From positions 137,015,022 to 137,079,021 of the forward strand of contig OY986438.1 of assembly GCA_963920525.1 (NCBI GenBank): a stretch of DNA of 64,000 nt, given 5' to 3'. This document shows positions 53,088 through 63,222 of the stretch, piece after piece. Under the pieces are notes generated by a model. The model was not told the DNA's origin, ran no database searches, and was given only the letters and a program-made list of their open reading frames with translations. The translations under genes were made by a program, and so were the position numbers. The stretch comes from Dichetophora obliterata. Its lineage: Eukaryota; Arthropoda; Insecta; Diptera; Sciomyzidae. Positions within the stretch are counted from its first letter, which is position 1; the number at the start of each line of letters is the position of its first letter.

Positions 53088-55725
53088 TTTGGTAAAAACA
53101 AATAAATTACAAAATATAACATTTCCAGCAAAGTTCAGAGAGAAAACAAAAGAAACCAAAATGAACATTGAGCTGAACAATAATATGTGGAATAATGAGA
53201 AACAGGAAAACTTTTCGAAAAGAAATAAGAGATAACAAAAGAGATGAGTAAACGAGAGCAAAGAATCGAAATAAAAATAGGACAAAGCATTAAAACTATG
53301 GCCACTACCACAACATATGCATGGGAAAGTACACACATATACAGGCTCAACATACATTCACACCCAAACTCGCTACACGCAAAATCACAAATACGAATGA
53401 ATAATTAACTTTGTCTCGACTGCACAGACAGACGCCAGTGTTGGTAACTGGCAACTGCGTCCTTGTTGCCGTTGTCAAGATTTTTCCTTTAGCCTCATTG
53501 TTGCGAGACTCACATAATGCAAATATTTCTGTTCACTACAAAACGATACAAATTGTCATGAAAATTTCACGTTTGTTTTATGGCTCTTTTGTTTTTTCAC
53601 TCCATTTTTTTCCCCCACTGACTTGTCAAAATTTTCATTTATGACCCACACTCACGCACACACACACACACACTGACAAACAGGCGCGTATAAATAATAC
53701 ATATTTTTACACAATATATTAAATTAATATTCGTGCATGATAAATGATGATGGCAACATGTCGTCCTGGTCCTCTGCTGGGCCAAATTAATTGAGCAAAG
53801 TAAGCGGAAATTTTCAAAAATATTCCAGTTCAATTAATATTGGCGTGGAATTGCAATACATTGATTTTTGTTGGTGCTATTTTGTGTGCTTTATTGTTGC
53901 CTAGTGTGCAGCACAGAGCTGTTAATTAATCAAATAATTTATTAATTAAAAGCAAAAAAAGCGTTTGGGCACGACAACGAGGCAGACAACAGCTATGTCA
54001 AAGCAAAGCTATCGATCTTGCATTGCAATTGTGACCACTACAAAAAACCTTCACTGTTTGTCATCCAGACACCAAAAACCACCTACCACCACAGTCTTAA
54101 ATAGTTGCCGTGTCTAAATGGTACATAATTTGCAATTCAGTTTAATTGTTGTTAGAGCTGCGTTACGTGGAGCTGCATTTGGTTTGCTGCTTACGCAGTT
54201 TTAGCAAAACGCAGCTGAGCAGCAACGTTGACCTCATTTGCCTGGGTTGACAGGATTCTGTGGTTTAATTGAAATGGGTCGTAATTTAGGCAGGTTTATA
54301 TTCCTCATGTTGCTGTATCTCTGTTGTGTTTGTTGTTATTATCATCGCTATCATCATGTTGTTGCTGATATTGTAATTTCTGCTGTTTTCTGGCTTTTGT
54401 TGTTGTTGTAATCACTTCATCTTTAGCTATTTCGACTTTGTCTTCAGTGTTGCCACTGCTGTTGTTGTTCTTGTTGTTCTTCGTCGTTGTTGTTGTTGTT
54501 GTTGTCATTCCACTTTACATTAATTACATTTGTTGCGGTTACTTACACTGAGAGTCTAACGTAATTATCGCACTTTGTGGTTATGTTGTAAATTATTATC
54601 ATCAGTTCCAACGGAAGTAGTTAAACTTTGATTACGGTAATAAAAATCAAAACTAAGTATTCCTTCTGATAAGCTTGCAGCATGCTTTGGCTTCTTCTTG
54701 TGACACAGATTATCATCGTTCTACGAAACATGTATTTCATACGAAGTTGTATAGATGGAAAAATCTTCTTATCGCTTGTAAGCTACGTATTAATTATAAC
54801 TACAGATGCTGTTGATATGATCGCTAATAAAATGCGTGTTGAAGTTGCCAAATGTTGTTAAAAATTTGCCATACATATTCATATGAAACTGAAAATTTTC
54901 AGAACTTAAGTGGCAAAAGTTGCTGAGATGGGAAAAAGTTCATTTTGGGGTGATAATATTAGATGCAACGATGTTTTTTTGACTTGATTCAACGTTCAGG
55001 GGAATAGCCCATATAAATGCGTCAGCATTGTGTTGATCAGGAAGATGGGTAAAAGTTAAGTTGTGGGGAGGAAGATTTTTAAAATATTTACAAATAAATA
55101 ACTTTGTACTTTAACGCCACAGATAACTTATCATATGTACATTAGACATACTCAAAATTTACAAATTTTTATTTTCAATCCCGAAAGTGACTTTATTTAT
55201 GCCAATTAACTCAAAACGTATAAATTTGAAGTTTAAAGCCGATCTGATATCAGGAACCCGGCGCACATTGCATTTGAAAAGTAAAACACTGAATTTTATA
55301 TGAAAAATTTGATTATCATTAATGAAATTTAAAATTTATGCATTTATTATAAATTAAATAAGTGGGAATAAAACGAAAACCTAATAAAATAGCAAAATCT
55401 AAGAAGATGAAAAATTCATATATTCGGATGAGAAATGCACAAGCTGCTTAGCTGCAGTAGCTGCTTATGCTGCTTTTAAGGTTGTTAAACATCGTTCGTT
55501 GTTGTGCTGCTTTCGTTGTTGTTGTTGTTTTTATTAATATGTATGTAAAACATACATACATAAAAACACATTAGTTGCTTTCATTTTTTTCGTTTCCCAG
55601 ATAGCCAATCGGTTCGGTTGAAAACTGTGTGCCGTTTTAAAAGCACTGAAGCGGACCGTTTCGTTGTCAGCAAACTATGCATTGTGTGTTTCATATAAAC
55701 GTACCATTTATTAAGTTGTATATTA
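53088..55725. other. Probable host noncoding DNA with microsatellites
   Basis: Contains (CA)n at 53655-53673, GTT-rich tracts at 54357-54510 and 55500-55530, and a CATACATACATA word near 55550. Sequence complexity is higher than in the TE-derived AT stretches, and no TE protein is seen. No coding exon could be supported. It may be intronic or regulatory DNA of a neighbouring gene. Confidence 0.4.
54470..54506. repeat. (GTT)n microsatellite
   Basis: TTGTTCTTGTTGTTC then (GTT)6 at about 54486-54506. The minus-strand Thr/Asn-rich frame through it (54305-54508) is an artefact of the triplet repeat. Confidence 0.9.
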
Positions 55726-56104
55726 ATGTTGATTTTCTAAGATTTAAATACAAATTCTAAATGTTTGATAGTTAAAATTTGATTTTAAATACAAATTCTA
55801 GTTGTTTGATACTTTAAAATCCTTTATTGAGCTTAAGGTTACGTTAGAACAATAAATTGCTCTAACGAATTTTTTCCAAAGAAACAACAACAACAACATT
55901 TTCATTATGAAATGGAAAATATCATAGCTGATTAATTAGAAAGCTGATTGATTAACTAGTTAGAGCAATTAATTATTCTAACCTGATCTAAAGCTCAATT
56001 AACGATTTTAAATTATCAAACAACTAGAATTTGTATTGAAGAATGATATAAACTATCAAACATTTAGAATTTGTACTTAAATCATAAAAAATCAACATAA
56101 TAAA
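55726..56104. mobile_element. Short fold-back family, complete uninterrupted copy
   Basis: The left arm (55726-55873) and right arm (about 55959-56104) are imperfect reverse complements. The ends are ATGTTGATTTT and AAAATCAACAT. Each arm has two sub-repeats: AAATACAAATTCTAAATG with TTTGATAG, and AAATACAAATTCTAGTTG with TTTGATA. The inner ends are GTTAGAACAATAAATTGCTC and GTTAGAGCAATTAATTATTC. No coding. Relatives lie at 13540, 21930, 37745 and 39565. Confidence 0.82.
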
Positions 56105-56595
56105 TAACAAGGTCATGTAGAAAAGTTTAAGTTGTATATTAATTTTATTTGTTGTTAAAAAATTTTACCCTTTTCTTAAAAAAGTTTTTATTGAGCTGCA
56201 ACAATAAACTAAACAATAAACGGAAACTCAACTGCACTACCTTAATTTCAATACAAGATTCAATGCATATTTCAGAGTTTTTTTGGCGAACGGGCGAAAA
56301 AGCAAGGGAAAAAAGACAAGAACAAACGACGCATCAAGCAAATAGGACATTAATTTCAATTCGATTCTTGATATATATAAAAAAGGACTTTACAATTATA
56401 TAGAGAACGGTTTAAAGGCACAAAAACATGTCGTTTTCATACCAGCAAATCTGACGCTGCCGTTTTAACTACCGTTTAGCTGGCACAGTAACATTCACGG
56501 CTTGTTGGGTTGTAATGCAATAGAGAATACAGATGCATGTAGCTAGAGAGCCAGTATGTGGCTACAAAAAAATGTACTACTACTAGCCAAGGTTG
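56105..56595. other. Unrecognised DNA
   Basis: An 84-codon Lys-rich plus-strand frame (56149-56403) has no recognisable domain. No inverted ends seen. Confidence 0.4.
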
Positions 56596-57085
56596 CCAGT
56601 TAAAATTTAAAACAATTCCAACAAAAAGTTACTTTTTTCACAATAATATAAATTAAATACAACAAAAATTAACATTGTAAAGAAAATCAAAAAAGTTTCT
56701 ACCGCAATAAAAAATTATCAAAAAAAAAAAAAAAATCTCACGATCATTAAAAATTACCACAAAAATACCACGCGTTTTAAAAATACCACCACAAATTACA
56801 TATACATTTAAAATTGCGACAAAAATTTCATTCGCATTAAAAAATACCACAATTAGTCCCATATGCACAAACAATTTAAAAAGGATTTAGAAATACTACA
56901 AAGAAATTTTTCTTTCTAAAAAGAAAAAAATTTTGAAGAAGAATATTACTAAACTCCCACGGAAATTAAAAAAATACCCCACTGAATTCCCACGCCTATT
57001 AAAAAATACCACGCTGAATTAAAAAATTTAATAGGAATTCCCAGAAACAAAAATTCCTAAGAGCGATTAAAAATTACCACGAATG
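56596..57085. repeat. Degenerate ATTAAAAAATACCAC repeat
   Basis: ATTAAAAATTACCAC, TTTTAAAAATACCACC, CATTAAAAAATACCAC, ATTAAAAAAATACCCC, TATTAAAAAATACCACG and ATTAAAAATTACCACG recur with spacings of roughly 25-35 bases, broken by a 100-bp gap around 56880-56950. Confidence 0.7.
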
Positions 57086-58290
57086 GGATTTTCCAACATA
57101 ACCGGCAACGTTGCTACTAGCTACTCCCTCATGCGGGCGAATAATCCACAAACTGCTTGCGGCAAAGCCAATTATTGCCGAGTGAAAAGCGGGACAAGGA
57201 GATCTTGCTACGAGGCAATAATTGCTTTCGCCTCCAACTCGAGAATTTTCGTGTGTAACGAGTGAAAAGCGGGACATACTAAGCAAATTTCTGTTTATTT
57301 TCTGTGGATGATTCGGTTCATCCCCTCTAAAGCTGCTCAACCGCAGTGATCTTGCTCTTCTCTATGCGCCGTTGTCTAAGATTTGCTTGGTAATTGTTGT
57401 TGGTCCAGTTAGCTGAAATTTTTTAAGATGTTCTTAATTTTTACTCGACATGAACAGCTGATTTTGGCAACTAGCTCGCTTTTCTCTACTTTGTATTTCA
57501 TTCCTCTCCGATTCGGCTCTACCTGGTTATTCTGCCATGAGTTGGAGTACGAATAAAACGAATGTTTATTTTCAGCATGAATGTATACTACTACGCAAAT
57601 TTGCGCATGCGTTATTAAGCATGCGTTGTGCTTTAAAAACTACATTTATGTTTTAAATACCATAATAAATTCGAACTATTTTTATTATGCATTATGTTCT
57701 TTCAATATTAAAAATTTATTTTGTTAACTTTTAATTTTAAATTACTTAAAATATGTATGTGATTTTTACTACAGGAAAAATAAATAATTCAAATTTACCC
57801 ATATTCATTTCCATTAATTAAACATAACTTTAAATTACACTTAGTTTTAACCAACAAAACAAATGAAAAAGAACAACAAATTCATCACCATAAATATCAA
57901 ACGAAAACTTTTTATAAAACAAAACGAAATTATACATGAATTTAATTGTGAGCTTTTTAGATCAGGTAAGTTTAAAGAAGGACAACAACAACAAATTTGC
58001 TTTTAAATAATTTTTATTTAGAAGATGAAATACTTTAAAAAAGTTTTGAAGAATATACATGAAAAAACCAGAATTTTTCTCTATTACTGTATAAAAAGGA
58101 ATTCTACGTCTATACTTACGATACTAACGAAACTGTGTCTTGTTTTTTCTGTATAAAATGACTATTTTACTGTAAATAAGAAGATAGTTTTCATAGCTAT
58201 TCATTATTATATAATTTTTACTTATATTACTATTATATCTGACACTGTTATATTAGTTATAACTATTAAAATTGTATTTAAAATTAATCA
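57086..58290. other. Unrecognised DNA with a duplicated GAGTGAAAAGCGGGACA word
   Basis: The 17-mer GAGTGAAAAGCGGGACA occurs at about 57179 and 57261. CAATTATTGCCGAG (57169) and CGAGGCAATAATTG (57212) form an inverted pair. This GC-richer patch (57085-57360) stands out from flanking AT-rich DNA. 57600-58290 is AT-rich with nothing recognised. Confidence 0.45.
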
Positions 58291-58291
58291 T

Positions 58292-58690
58292 AACTATGTG
58301 GCCGTTTCGTGGGTTGAACTACGTGGTCACCAGGAGTATTTAAAAGATTAGTTTTTCTCCATGACGGATGATCTTTTCTATAATTTTCAGTGCATTGCAG
58401 GATAAATTGGCGTTGATCCTCGCTCGTTGTTAGTATTTGGGCAAAATCAGTCATAAATTATATTGCACGTTCAGCATTGTCATTCACGACCTGCAAGCTT
58501 CTCGTGATCTGCAAACCTTCTAAATAAGATTCAATTGAATTCCATTTAGATGGAACTTTGTCGAAGAAATAAAGAGAAATGCAGAAACGATTTAAGAATT
58601 CCAATGTTATTTCGGTAACGAAATCTGACAGTGACTTCTGTTGCAATTTTTGCACATCATTCTCATCGATTTCAGTCTAAATGCTGGGAT
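58292..58690 (-). pseudogene. C-terminal fragment of an arthropod repeat-associated protein of unknown function
   Basis: Minus-strand reading: NDVQKLQQKSLSDFVTEITL, WNSIESYLEGLQITRSLQVV, NDNAERAI, a TAA, then FMTDFAQILTTSEDQRQFIL and QCTENYRKDHPSWRKTN to a stop at about 58300. The string VVNDxAERxI..M.DF...L followed by E..RQ.IL...E..RK recalls the C-terminus of a large, widely repeated protein family in insect and cnidarian genomes that I cannot name. A single stop interrupts otherwise continuous similarity, which suggests a recently inactivated or retro-inserted fragment. No upstream domains are present. Confidence 0.45.
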
Positions 58691-59850
58691 TCACTGGTCG
58701 AGAAAAATTTTCAACCATTTTCTTCTTTTCCTCAAATCAAAGAAACCGAAAGTAACTGTCTCCTCTGTTAGGTACTAGCGATGTTTACTAAATCTCTTTG
58801 ACACAATCGCTGAAATTTTGTTGTTAATTACTGAGAACACAATCTAATTTTTAATGAAGTGAAGATCTTGGTTCGGTGCAGAAACTCCATCTGTGCATTT
58901 AAACCATGCTTCGATGTACAACATAGGGTTGTGCTTCACAGTTCCAGAGGCGGAACGGACATGGAACGTTTCTTTTGTACAACGGAACTAGTTCACGGAA
59001 ACATGTCCGAGGAACTATATAGTTCCTCCAACTCATGTGATCTGCAAGAGTGAAATAAATGTTATGCTTCATCGATTTGTTTTGTTGTTCCGAGTGGAGA
59101 AACTATCTAGTTCCTGTTATTCATTTGAACTACAAAAGAGAAAGAAATATTTGGATTGAGAACTACAATCGAACGCAAATTGATTTTTATATGCTATCAG
59201 TGTTGCCATGAAAAACTTTTATATCGTAACTTTTGCACTCATCGGCTTCTCATCGGAGATGCGAAACTCTTAAAAACAAAAATAACCTAGATTTTCTGTC
59301 GCATTTGCACTAAAGAATAAAAATAAAATACAATGTGGATGTATGACCAATATTTTATTAACTATGGTTTATTTATTTAAATTAAATTGCATTTCGTTTC
59401 AATAGTAAATTCATAAAGTGGATTTTTATTTTTTTATTTATGGCTGTTACTCATACAACAATCATTACTTTTAAAAATGTAGTTAAATTTATTGATTTGA
59501 AGTAGTATATAACGTAAAATAGTAAATTCAGTTAAAAAAAAAGAGAAATGGCCATTTCAGCATTTTAAAGGACTTTGACTGAGCTTTTGGTAAAGTACAC
59601 CACGTAATTTAAGTTTAATGTAGAATTATGTACATCAGAGCGTTTGAACTAGTTCTTTAATACATTGAGCACAAATTTCTTTTAGTTATGATTATTACTA
59701 TAATAAAAAATATATACAAAATATAGTAAAATAATAGTAGAGTAGCTATGAGGCTTCTAATCCAAAAACGCGTGTATTTCCTTTTGGGCCTCCAAATTCA
59801 CAAAATTGTGGCAAACTGCGCAGTCGCCGTCGCGGTTGATCGGTCAAGTT
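58691..59850. other. Unrecognised DNA with a perfect 18-bp palindrome
   Basis: AGGAACTATATAGTTCCT lies near 59011-59028, within GGAAC/GTTCC-rich sequence (58936-59110: GTTCCAGAGG, GGAACGG, GGAACTAG, GTTCCGAG). The 64-codon frame at 58859-59053 is not convincing. The rest is AT-rich. Confidence 0.5.
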
Positions 59851-59854
59851 GGCC

Positions 59855-60320
59855 GATAGTAGGGTGGCTGAAGCGTGTTGTTGTCGTTATAAATGGGAGA
59901 TAAGCATGCAATATGTGCGGATGGATGGACGGACGGATAGCTAGATGGGCTATAATTGGTCAAGCTGGCTGAAGTAGGATGGCTGAAGCGTGTTGTTGTT
60001 GCTATAAATCAAAATTTCAAGTGTAAGGTTATAAGCCCAAGCTTCATAGCAAGCATAATGTTTATATATTTAAGTCGCTACAAAATTTTCAAGTTTAAGG
60101 TGATAAGCCTTCAGCTTCATAGTATGCGTAATAAGCGAGTCTCAGACCGCAAGTTTAAGATAAGGAAACAGTGAAGAAGTAAAATATTTATTATTTTTCC
60201 CATGCTTGTTTAATATGTTTATGAATTTAAGTCGCTACAAATTTCAAGTTAAAGATGATAAGTCCAAGCTTCATAGTAAGCGTAATAAGCGTGCAAAAGA
60301 CCACAAGTTCATGATACACA
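59855..60320 (+). repeat. Local tandem duplications (about 110 and 160 bp periods)
   Basis: TGGCTGAAGCGTGTTGTTGT occurs at about 59868 and 59981. TTTAAGTCGCTACAAA, ATAAGCC/ATAAGTCC, AGCTTCATAGTA and GCGTAATAAGCG recur at about 60068-60150 and 60226-60300, with a partial third copy at 60007-60060. Small open frames across them (59956-60174, 60206-60418) arise from the duplication. Confidence 0.7.
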
Positions 60321-60420
60321 AGGGCAGTGTAGTTGTTAGGCATTTTAATAAATTTAATATGAGTTGGTTGACTAATGTAAAGACAAAGTATGAAAGCAGC
60401 AACGGCGGCTTGGGTTAATG

Positions 60421-61829
60421 ATAAGTTAAGCTAGAGATTGAAAGCGTCATCGTAACCATGACCATACGCAACTATGTTGACATAAATAAAACAAAACGAG
60501 TTGATTTATATATGAATCATTATTGTTCTTTTATTGATTTGCTATATATAAATTGTGAAAAAAATTGATTTTATATTTAAATTATTCTTATGATTTCATG
60601 TGCTAGTAGAAACTTTATTATCCTTAAAAGAGTTATCTGAATATTTTTCAGTTTTTAATATTGTATTATTATTAGTCGATTGAAGTATTTGTTGTAATGG
60701 GTTTGTTATTGGTTTAAAAGTCTTTTCTAATTGTTTATCATTTGTAACTACTCCGAGCTGAAGACTTTTATACTTCATTTTCAAAATATTTCGAGTCTTA
60801 TAGCATCTTTAGGTAAAACGTAGCTATCGTCTTAAGCTTCGTTCGTTTTCCGACGATATCGGACAAAATTGGCTTGATATATTTTTTCCTTGCGTCGTTG
60901 TCCACTGTTACGTTGCTTACGTTGCTCAAATACTCTTAACGTGAGTATTTGTCAAAAACATTATTACCAGATTCTAAAAGTTCATCATTTTGCGTAAAAC
61001 TGACAAAAACCTTAAATATTTTATACTTATTCTAAGCAATATTTAATAGGTGGCATCATATTTTGCATCAGCTGTTTCGTTTGTTTTGTTTTTTTTTTTG
61101 ACATATATAATTAGTTTTTGCTGCAAATTTGATCATAGTGAAAAGTTTTGTGAAAATTAATAATTATAATGTTTTCCGCGATCGCTTTATACAATTTTAA
61201 TGACTCGGATACAAAGCAGGCAAGGCAGACAAATCTGCAAAGCAGGTAAAACTCCAAGATCCAATCCAACTCCAAATTGCTTGCTTGTGGTTTTTTATGT
61301 GCTAAATAAAACAAATTAGTTGATTCTAAATTCTTTGTTAATAAAATAATACTTACGATTTATTTTCAGCAACTTCCATGTCAACAAACTTCTAAACGAT
61401 AAGAAAATTTTCATCGTCTATATTTGACGTTTCGTTTCAAATTTTTTTAATACATCAAGCCAAATTTTCACTACAGTTACGTTGTCGTTTATTTCTGAAT
61501 CAGCTGTTCTCGTTGGGTTAAAAAATTATTTTTAATTTTGACATTTGGCTTTTGAACGAAGCCTTCGTGAAATCCACGTAACGTTCGTTTTACAGAACGA
61601 TGCTATTAATAAGATTTTTAACTAAATTTTCATTCATTTTGATAGCCAAAACAGAAAACAGGTAAACAGACCAGAGTAATAAATTTAGTATAAATCAGTC
61701 TTAGCTGATAGTAATACACCGTAGTATTGAATAGTTCGGTTGTCGGCTATTTAATAATGCAGGCCAGTTTTTGCAGTTAGCTGTTTAATAGTACAGATCA
61801 GTTTAGTAAAAGTTGATATACTAATTTTT
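60421..61829. other. Unrecognised DNA upstream of the CR1-like copy A
   Basis: AT-rich. 61690-61829 holds related words TTTAATAATGCAGGCCAGTT and TTTAATAGTACAGATCAGTT about 45 bases apart, possibly promoter-like tandem monomers of the element. No gene seen. Confidence 0.4.
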
Positions 61830-61864
61830 TCAGTTGATCTCGTATATAAGTTGGTGTCGGTTGT
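61830..61864 (+). promoter_or_regulatory. Predicted internal promoter: initiator plus DPE
   Basis: TCAGTT at 61830-61835 fits the fly initiator, with +1 at 61832. GGTTGT at 61859-61864 falls at +28 to +33 and fits the downstream promoter element at every position. This Inr+DPE layout without an upstream TATA box is the known design of fly non-LTR retrotransposon promoters such as jockey, Doc and I. Confidence 0.6.
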
Positions 61865-62258
61865 GTTTTATCGTGTTATGTAAAAGCCTTTGTTTGTTAT
61901 ATTCGTGAGTGTATTAAAATAGTTAAAATAGTTTCAATATAGTAATTATTTAAATATCATATTTACTATACTAACAACATTAATATAAAACTGTTCGCTT
62001 AAATAATAATTGTGCATTTAAGTTGTGTAAGTTTAATTCTTGCATTTTAACTTTGTTTAACTTATTTAGTTAATGCAGTGTTGTTGTTGTTTTTGCATGC
62101 TTGCGGTGTTTTAGTTTCTTCTTTGTGCTGTGATTTGTTTATCTTCAGTGAGTGTTGTTGTTTGTTTTTTGTTTTCTACTAAACTGTGCACACACTGTCT
62201 GAATAAAGTAACCCTGAAAGCACATTTTGCATCTGCTCATTTTTTTAAAAAATTAAAA

Positions 62259-63186
62259 ATGGATTATTTTTCTGCAGAAAATATCGTTGCTTGTTCTTTG
62301 AACGAACTTTGCAAAAGCCAAAACATTCTAAACCCCATGTTCAGCTGTTCTGGTCCATGTGAGCAGATGTTTCATGCATCTTGTGCCGGTATATCCAAGT
62401 CATGCCTTGACGACTTAAAATCTCAGCGATCAGGCCTTCGCTGGTACTGTGCTTCGTGTAGGGCACTTTCCCCAGATGAACTTTATTCAAAAATTAAGCT
62501 TTTTGGGGAAAGTCTTAACTCATTAAACAACAATTTTCGAGAAATTGTAACATTTTTTAGTGAAGTTAGGGCCGCACCCAGTACCAGCGTCTATGATGAA
62601 AATTCCATTTCGGAAAATATCCCGCTTTCTTTGTCACAGACTGTTTCTTCAGGGACACAAACAATTCTATCATCAGAAGACCACATTATCGCAAAAAAAA
62701 AGAGAAAAAATAAAAAAAATAATAAGAAGCGAAAATCATCTAGATCTACTTCTCAGGCCAAGCAGCCCTCAGCACCGCTTTTGAACAGGAACACTCCAGT
62801 TACTTCCTCGTCACCTTCTAACATTCCTTCTTTGACTAATAGTTCAGTTTTGACTCCTATTGAGCCTAGAAATCTATCAAGCTTAAGGGCAGTGTCGAGG
62901 AAAAAAAAATGTATTTATTTCACGTCTTCAGCCCGACACAACTGTTGAAAATGTATTGACTTTTATCAAACATAATAAATTGTTGAGTCAAAATGCATTT
63001 TGTTCATGCAAAAAAATAGGTAATAAACCTTCCCATGCTTCCTTTATTCTCACAGTTCCAGCTGAAGAGTTTGCAACTGTTCTAAACTCTAATTTGTGGA
63101 CTGATAATATACTCGTTACAGAGTTTCAGCCTAAGAATAAGCCTAGAGGGACGACTCAAGCCGCTCGTCAATCCCAAAAAAACTGA
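62259..63186 (+). CDS. CR1-like ORF1: PHD-type zinc finger protein with one frameshift
   Basis: The start is ATG 62259 (AAAATGG context), giving MDYFSAENIVACSLNELC. The same frame extends upstream to an ATG at 62130, but the conserved part begins here. Zinc-binding residues are in CSLNELC, FSCSGPCEQMFHASCAGISK and GLRWYCASCRALSPDEL, followed by a probable coiled region (LYSKIKLFGESLNSLNNNF), a basic patch (KKKRKNKKNNKKRKSS) and a Ser/Pro/Thr-rich linker. At 62901-62909 a run of nine A has one base too many. In the +1 frame the protein continues NVFISRLQPDTTVENVLTFI, then SFILTVPAEEFATVLNSNLW, the RRM-like C-terminal module also in copy B. It ends AARQSQKN with TGA at 63184-63186. Role: nucleic-acid-binding chaperone-like ORF1 protein, by family. 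Confidence 0.8.
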
Positions 63187-63222
63187 ATAGGTTATCCCTT
63201 TACTATCAAAATGTAAGGGGAT
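63175..63222 (+). promoter_or_regulatory. Candidate -1 ribosomal frameshift signal at the ORF1/ORF2 junction
   Basis: The ORF1 codons CAA AAA AAC TGA contain the slippery heptamer A AAA AAC (63177-63183) in the correct phase. After a 10-nt spacer, ATCCCTTTAC (63194-63203) can pair with GTAAGGGGAT (63213-63222): ten base pairs including one G-U, with a 9-nt loop. A -1 shift continues CTG AAT AGG into the endonuclease frame. Confidence 0.6.

Noticed and set aside
54305..54508. Thr/Asn-rich protein
   Set aside because: It is a translated GTT microsatellite.
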